From assembly GCA_943846665.1 (NCBI GenBank), contig OX044358.1:1116001-1180000 (forward strand): DNA of 64,000 nt, read 5' to 3'. Each line of letters starts with the position of its first letter. Within the stretch, counting starts at the first letter, position 1. Source of the DNA: Arcticimaribacter sp002477625 (GTDB taxonomy: Bacteria > Bacteroidota > Bacteroidia > Flavobacteriales > Flavobacteriaceae). This document shows positions 59,275-64,000 of the stretch, piece by piece. Under the pieces are notes generated by a model that was given only the letters and a program-made list of their open reading frames with translations, was not told where the DNA came from and made no database searches. The position numbers and the translations under genes are program-made.

Positions 59275-61701
59275 ATGATGAAAAAGGTGAAGGTTGTGTT
59301 AGCGGTTTTGGGATCAATCCTTGTGTTGGTTCTTGTTTTGGGTGTTGTAGCAGCCACTTATTTAAAAAACACCTTCTTGGATTTTGAAAAGGATTATTCG
59401 GAGCTAGCAACTGTTCAAGAAATACAGCAAGACGGTCGCCGCTTTTTAGACCTCAACGCCAATGGAACGCTAGACGTTTATGAAGATGTGCGGATGCCGC
59501 TTGAGAAACGGGTGTCCAATTTGTTGTCTCTAATGACTTTGGAAGAAAAAATACACCTCCTCAAAGGATCTGGAATCGGATCTGCTATTGGCCTGAACGC
59601 GCCCGGCGTAGGGATTCCTGGAGCTGTAGGAACCTTGGTTCCAACCCCTAGATTAGGGATTCCCACCGTTTATTTGTCGGATGGTCCTGCCGGCTTGCGA
59701 ATTGAACCCAAGCGAAAAGGAGAAGATCGAACCTACAACAGTACTGCGTTTCCAATTGCGACCTTACTGGCGTCTACTTGGAACCAAGAATTGGTTTATG
59801 CCGTCGGTAACGCCATGGGGACAGAGGCATCGGAATATGGTATTGATGTAATTCTGGGTCCGGGTATGAACATTCATCGGAATCCACTTTGTGGAAGGAA
59901 TTTTGAATATTTTTCCGAAGACCCTGTGCTGTCGGGCTATATTGGTGCTGCCATTATCAACGGGATTGAGTCGAATGGTGTGGGTACTTCCGTAAAGCAT
60001 TTTGTAACAAACAACCAAGAAACCGATCGGGATATCAACGATGCAATCGTTTCTGAAAGAGCGATGCGCGAGATTTATCTAAAGGGCTTCGAAATTGTAG
60101 TCCGTGAGGCACAGCCTTGGACCATTATGTCTTCCTACAACAAGGTCAATGGAACCTATACTTCCCAAAGTGAATCCTTGCTCACAGACGTCCTAAGAGA
60201 CGATTGGGGCTTCGAAGGCTTGGTGATGACGGATTGGTTTGGCGGTAGGGATGCAGTGGCTCAAATAAGCGCTGGAAACGACCTCTTGGAGCCCGGCACC
60301 AAAAAACAATGGGATGCTTTGCTCGAAGCTTCAGCAGACGGACGTTTGTCTCCTGAAATCATTGACCGTGCTGCGGGTCGTATTCTTACTTTAATTTTTA
60401 AAAGTGGAAAACTCCAACGCCCCGACTTCAACAACAACCCCGACCTGAAAGCCCATGCCGAAATTACACGTAGGTCTGCATCAGAAGGCATGGTGTTGCT
60501 TAAAAACGAAAATGCCTTGCCTCTTGAGAACATAAAGAACATTGCCCTTCTTGGAATTACTTCCTATGACTTTATTTCTGGCGGAACGGGCTCGGGCGAT
60601 GTAAACGAAGCTTATACGATTTCCCTTGAAGAAGGCTTGCGCAATGTTGGGTTTTCAATCAACGGAACTGCAAAAGATATTTATGAAACGCACAAGGCAG
60701 CTCATCAAGAAGAATTTGTAAAATCCGAAGGCTTAGTGGCGGCCTTTGATACCCGTTTACCGCCAGAAATGACTTTTACCGCTGAACAATTGAATGCTAT
60801 TGTAGCAGAGTCGGAGGTAGGTATTTTAACCATTGGTCGGAATGCAGGAGAAGGGGGTGATCGAGTAGAAGTTGATGACTTTCTGTTGACTACTCTTGAA
60901 AAGAAAATGATCTCCGACGCCTCAAAAGCATTTCAGGCTGCTGATAAAAAACTGATTGTGGTTTTGAATGTTGGGGGAGTAATCGAAACTGCTTCTTGGA
61001 AAAACCAGCCTGACGCTATTTTATTGGCATGGCAAGGCGGACAAGAAGGTGGAAATTCTGCAGCGGACCTCATCAGCGGAAAGGTTAACCCCAGCGGAAA
61101 ACTTCCCGTTACCTTTCCCATTAATTTAAGCGATCATGCCTCTACTCAAAACTTCCCGCAAGATGGGGAGCAACAAACAATTGTGGGGCTTATAAACCAT
61201 ATGATGCTCGGAAATAAAAAACCGCGCCCAGAGGGGAAAAAAATTAAAAACAAAGATTACACCAATTACGAAGAAGGAGTTTATGTGGGTTATCGTCATT
61301 TTGACAAGGCCAATTTAGATGTTGCTTTTCCCTTTGGACATGGGCTGTCCTATACCGATTTTGAATATAGCCCTTTGGAAGTTACTCTTGAAAAAGACAG
61401 CATACGGGTCTCCCTACAAATTCAAAATACGGGAAAACGCCTAGGAAAAGAGGTTGTGCAGGTTTATGTTTCCAAAACCAATTCGACGATCGATCGGCCT
61501 TTGCAAGAGCTGAAAGCATTTACAAAAACAACTGCTCTAGAACCTAGTGCTTCGGAAATAGTTCAACTCGTCATTCCAATTTCTGATATCCGTTATTGGG
61601 ACGAAACTAAAAACGATTGGGCCTTAGAAAAAGGGAGCTATACGATGAAGCTGGGGTCTTCTTCTCGAGACATAAGACAGCTGTATGAGGTTGAATTATA
61701 G
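59275..61701 (+). CDS. Glycoside hydrolase family 3 beta-glucosidase-like enzyme
   Basis: 808 residues from ATG 59275 (a second ATG at 59278 is equal). One N-terminal signal anchor (KVKVVLAVLGSILVLVLVLGVV), the GH3 barrel with the nucleophile Asp in EGLVMTDW (about residue 320), the second alpha/beta sandwich domain (about 390-600) and a C-terminal fibronectin III-like domain (about 680-800, VEVTLEKDSIRVSLQIQNTG). GH3 enzymes remove terminal beta-glucosyl, beta-xylosyl or N-acetylglucosaminyl units. Periplasmic or membrane-tethered; glycan target unknown. No other carbohydrate operon is nearby. Confidence 0.9.
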   Translation: MMKKVKVVLAVLGSILVLVLVLGVVAATYLKNTFLDFEKDYSELATVQEIQQDGRRFLDLNANGTLDVYEDVRMPLEKRVSNLLSLMTLEEKIHLLKGSGIGSAIGLNAPGVGIPGAVGTLVPTPRLGIPTVYLSDGPAGLRIEPKRKGEDRTYNSTAFPIATLLASTWNQELVYAVGNAMGTEASEYGIDVILGPGMNIHRNPLCGRNFEYFSEDPVLSGYIGAAIINGIESNGVGTSVKHFVTNNQETDRDINDAIVSERAMREIYLKGFEIVVREAQPWTIMSSYNKVNGTYTSQSESLLTDVLRDDWGFEGLVMTDWFGGRDAVAQISAGNDLLEPGTKKQWDALLEASADGRLSPEIIDRAAGRILTLIFKSGKLQRPDFNNNPDLKAHAEITRRSASEGMVLLKNENALPLENIKNIALLGITSYDFISGGTGSGDVNEAYTISLEEGLRNVGFSINGTAKDIYETHKAAHQEEFVKSEGLVAAFDTRLPPEMTFTAEQLNAIVAESEVGILTIGRNAGEGGDRVEVDDFLLTTLEKKMISDASKAFQAADKKLIVVLNVGGVIETASWKNQPDAILLAWQGGQEGGNSAADLISGKVNPSGKLPVTFPINLSDHASTQNFPQDGEQQTIVGLINHMMLGNKKPRPEGKKIKNKDYTNYEEGVYVGYRHFDKANLDVAFPFGHGLSYTDFEYSPLEVTLEKDSIRVSLQIQNTGKRLGKEVVQVYVSKTNSTIDRPLQELKAFTKTTALEPSASEIVQLVIPISDIRYWDETKNDWALEKGSYTMKLGSSSRDIRQLYEVEL

Positions 61702-61722
61702 CATGTAGTTCGTAAGAATTTT

Positions 61723-62484
61723 TTAATCAAAAATTGCTACCACCCTAGCCGGGGCAGCAGAAGCCCCAACAATTTTCAAAGGGAAAACGGCAACTTTGAA
61801 GCCTTCATGGGGAAGTTCGTCGAGGTTGACCAATTGTTCCATATGGCAATATTCCTTGTCTCTGCCCACCAAATGTGCTTCCCAAAACAATTCTGAATTG
61901 CCCGTCTCTTTCGCTTTTTGGAGCATATACGGCAATGGTAAGTCCCATCCCCAAGAATCAATGCCCATTACTTTTATGCCTTTGTCAATTAACCACTCCG
62001 TTGCCTCAGCGCTCATACCGGTGCCTATTTTATGAAAGTTTTTGGTGCCATTGAATTTATCTCTCCCTGTTTTAATTAGCACAATCATTTTCGGCTTTAT
62101 CGTCAACTTATTCTTGCTTAAAAAAGCTTCAATATCTTTTGTTGTAATCGGATCAAAATCTGCCTTGTGTTTCATGTCAATTACCAGGCCTTGACCATAG
62201 CACCACTCCAAGGGAACTTCATCAATTGTTTTGGACTTTTGACCCTCTGTCGTGGGCGAATAGTGCCAAGGAGCATCAATATGTGTTGTGGCATGCACCC
62301 CCATATGCTTTATGGTGTCATCTGCCCAGCCAATAAAGTTTTTTGGAAATAACCGAAAGGGTAAGCCTAAAAAGCGGATCAGCCATTTGGCTTTTCTATG
62401 AGGCTTATGTTTTATTTTGACTTTCATAAACCAAGGATCCGACTTATTGTATTGAATTGGTTTTGATAGGTCTATAATTTTCAT
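61723..62484 (-). CDS. Cyclase-family (kynurenine formamidase-like) hydrolase
   Basis: 253 residues. The metal and catalytic motif HxGTHxDxPxH appears as MGVHATTHIDAPWH (His64, His68, Asp70, His74). The start MKIIDLSKPI and later GIDSWGWDLP and LEWCYGQGLVIDM blocks also match the cyclase family (Pfam Cyclase), which includes bacterial kynurenine formamidases and other amide or ester hydrolases. No tryptophan-degradation genes are nearby, so the substrate is unknown. Cytoplasmic. It meets the GH3 gene tail to tail with a 21-base gap. Confidence 0.82.
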   Translation of the reverse strand: MKIIDLSKPIQYNKSDPWFMKVKIKHKPHRKAKWLIRFLGLPFRLFPKNFIGWADDTIKHMGVHATTHIDAPWHYSPTTEGQKSKTIDEVPLEWCYGQGLVIDMKHKADFDPITTKDIEAFLSKNKLTIKPKMIVLIKTGRDKFNGTKNFHKIGTGMSAEATEWLIDKGIKVMGIDSWGWDLPLPYMLQKAKETGNSELFWEAHLVGRDKEYCHMEQLVNLDELPHEGFKVAVFPLKIVGASAAPARVVAIFD

Positions 62485-62738
62485 TGCGCCATTTTTGGAT
62501 TAAGCACTAATGTAGCAAATACATGTTAAATGGAAATTTGCGCGGGTTTGTGGGAGTGGGCGAGAACGAGCACTTACTTATAGCTATTGTTACTTTCTGG
62601 CTTTTTCCCAATTCTTTTACTTCTTCAATCCTTTCGATTGTTTTGAACCAAATGTCCAATTTCCTAGTATTGCATATAAACCTGATTTTTGTACTTAAGC
62701 AATAATGTGTCTGGCTTTTATAGCATTTACCAATGAAT
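62485..62738. other. Part of a 385-base gap before the alpha/beta hydrolase gene
   Basis: No gene seen. The right part (62739-62870) is described separately as an attC-like hairpin; a TAAC and a long AT-rich stretch precede it. Confidence 0.4.
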
Positions 62739-62870
62739 GGTAACGTCTAGTATAAGAAACGTAGGGCAGTAAATAAGCACTTTCGTTTCGGTTTATATTT
62801 AGCGGACTTTGTTAATACTCACAGAACTTTTGGTTTAGTACAAACTCCCTATGTTTTTTATACATTGTTC
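62739..62870. repeat. Large attC-like hairpin element
   Basis: GTATAAGAAACGTAGGG (62750-62766) pairs with CCCTATGTTTTTTATAC (62847-62863) in a 17-bp stem with two G-T wobbles, enclosing about 80 bases. GGTAAC at the left and ATTGTT at the right of the stem correspond to the RYYYAAC and GTTRRRY-type core ends of integron attC sites, and unequal spacing leaves extra unpaired bases near the left core. The element ends at the stop of the alpha/beta hydrolase gene. No integrase is in the window. Confidence 0.5.
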
Positions 62871-63958
62871 TATGCCGTTTTATATTGAGTTTGTTGTTTT
62901 ATCCATTCAATCATTATTTCCAAAACATTTGGTGAGAAAGTCTGTTCAATAGTTGCATATTCGTTTGGTAATCCAGTTTCACTTTCTTGAAATAAATGGT
63001 TTAAATTTTCCAATTGTTTTATTTCAACATCTTCGTTTCCATTTTCTTTCAAGGTTTTTTCGATAGTTTCAAGGTTTTCTTTTGGTGGTACTTGTAAATC
63101 ATTCGACACATTAAGGGCAAGAACCGGACATTTGGTTTTGCTCAAAGCTATTTGAGGGGCAAATTTTATAAAATCTGTTAGCCAAGGAATTGATATTTGC
63201 TCTGAAATGGTTTGGATCTGACTTTCAGGTAACATTGCTCCAAATACTTTGGTAAAATAATTTTTTAGTTCTGTTTGTAATTGGGTTTTGTTGTCGTTTG
63301 ATTTTAAAATTATGTCATAAGCACCTTTCATATTATTTTGTCCTTGTGTAATTCCGACTTCAGGGACTCCCATTTTTCGTTCAATTTTTTCTTTTTGCAA
63401 AAGCATAAGCTTATCGCCTCTTATTCCAGAGCCAGCAAGAATTACAATAAAAGAAGCGTCTGTATTTTTACTTGCTATAATTGGTGCAATTACACCTCCT
63501 AAACTATGACCAATTAATCCAATTTTAGAATGATCAATCTCTTTGTAGGTTTTTAAAAATTCAAGTGCACTTTTAGTGTCATTAACAAATCCTTTGAGTC
63601 CAGTTTCATTATGATTACCTTCTGATTCGCCAGTACCTCTATCATCAACTCGTAATACAGCAATTCCTCTTTTAGTTATGTAGTCAGCGATTACTAAAAA
63701 TGGCTTATGGTTCATTAGTTCAGAATTTCTGTCTTGTGGACCACTACCACTAATCAAAATTACAGCAGGAAAATCGGAACCCTTTTTTGGATACGTTAAT
63801 GTACCTGCAAGTGAAATACTGTCAAGATTATTTTTAAATACAACATTTTCGATTGTATACTCAAAAGGTTCTTTAAGCTCTTGAGGTCTATTATTTTGAG
63901 AATATAAATTGAATGATGTAATTGTTGTAATTATAAAATATAAAAGTTTGATTTTCAT
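62870..63958 (-). CDS. Secreted alpha/beta hydrolase
   Basis: 362 residues with a signal peptide (MKIKLLYFIITTITSFNLYSQ, cut here) and the alpha/beta fold: oxyanion loop ISGSGPQDRNSE, the nucleophile elbow LIGHSLGGVIAP (Ser about residue 150) and a His in NLNHLFQ near the end. It belongs to the esterase/dienelactone hydrolase-like group with an N-terminal S9-like beta extension. Exported; substrate unknown. Its stop touches the attC-like element, which suggests it may be a captured cassette gene. Confidence 0.8.
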   Translation of the reverse strand: MKIKLLYFIITTITSFNLYSQNNRPQELKEPFEYTIENVVFKNNLDSISLAGTLTYPKKGSDFPAVILISGSGPQDRNSELMNHKPFLVIADYITKRGIAVLRVDDRGTGESEGNHNETGLKGFVNDTKSALEFLKTYKEIDHSKIGLIGHSLGGVIAPIIASKNTDASFIVILAGSGIRGDKLMLLQKEKIERKMGVPEVGITQGQNNMKGAYDIILKSNDNKTQLQTELKNYFTKVFGAMLPESQIQTISEQISIPWLTDFIKFAPQIALSKTKCPVLALNVSNDLQVPPKENLETIEKTLKENGNEDVEIKQLENLNHLFQESETGLPNEYATIEQTFSPNVLEIMIEWIKQQTQYKTA

Positions 63959-64000
63959 TTTGCTTGTTTTTTAAGGTTTTGAAATTTCAGGTATGAATAG

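Noticed and set aside
1..64000. CRISPR array, prophage, complete insertion sequence, rRNA or antiphage genes
   Set aside because: No repeat-spacer pattern, phage structural gene, transposase or integrase and no defence-associated family was found in the reading.

Overview
The window is AT-rich bacterial chromosome from the Bacteroidota, almost certainly a member of the Flavobacteriaceae. The evidence is the gliding lipoprotein GldH, SprE/PorW, PorP/SprF-type proteins and a type-B gliding C-terminal domain (all type IX secretion/gliding markers), several lineage-typical families (DUF4292, DUF5687, DUF6168, DUF6341, DUF6427), an atp cluster without atpD/atpC, and promoters of the Bacteroidota form TTG-N19-TAnnTTTG. 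No rRNA operon, CRISPR array, prophage, complete insertion sequence, antiphage system or biosynthetic cluster was seen. No function was read from database searches; all calls come from motifs and family knowledge.

Layout. 0-4.5 kb: small unknown and secreted proteins plus a DUF285-repeat lipoprotein. 4.6-8.7 kb: a compact GntP permease / RidA / D-threonine-aldolase-like PLP enzyme / membrane dipeptidase locus, probably for uptake and breakdown of D-amino acids or D-amino-acid dipeptides. 8.8-15.2 kb: an eroded surface-protein locus, with a frameshifted PorP/SprF gene, a 5'-truncated calcium-repeat adhesin, an intact TPR-LuxR regulator, an MFS transporter, a second PorP/SprF fragment and a tRNA-Ala(GGC). 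15.2-25.4 kb: small envelope genes, a frameshifted GNAT gene, LpxR, a universal stress protein, QueD, and the overlapping operon ricT-gldH-PBP1A, then two lipoproteins separated by an integron-attC-like sequence. 25.7-34.8 kb: housekeeping (trhO, recA, trpS, dprA) and an ECF sigma operon (sigma factor, small membrane protein, plsC, BASS transporter). 34.9-39.4 kb: an HU/CCDC81-SPOR protein and the operon dut / sugar nucleotidyltransferase / DUF4292 / EnvC-like. 39.5-41.8 kb: a BlaI-BlaR1 pair with a clear palindromic operator over its own promoter. 41.9-50.4 kb: sprE-bactofilin-atpZ-DUF6168 followed by atpBEFHAG. 50.4-58.4 kb: an ABC exporter, a PaaE-like reductase, two glycosyltransferases, DUF6427, DUF6341 and purD. 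58.4-64 kb: a gene-poor stretch, a GH3 glycosidase, a cyclase-family hydrolase, a second and stronger attC-like element and an alpha/beta hydrolase.

How the genes fit together. Much of the window serves the cell envelope: peptidoglycan synthesis and remodelling (PBP1A, EnvC-like, SPOR protein, bactofilin), lipid chemistry (PlsC, LpxR), and gliding/type IX secretion (GldH, SprE). Coupling of sprE and bactofilin to the F0F1 ATP synthase genes, and of gldH to PBP1A, are the clearest neighbourhood signals. The two single-base frameshifts (PorP/SprF at about 9,470 and GNAT at the A7 run at 16,438-16,444) could be real decay or sequencing errors. The least explained items are the attC-like hairpins at 24.7 and 62.7 kb, found without any integrase in view.
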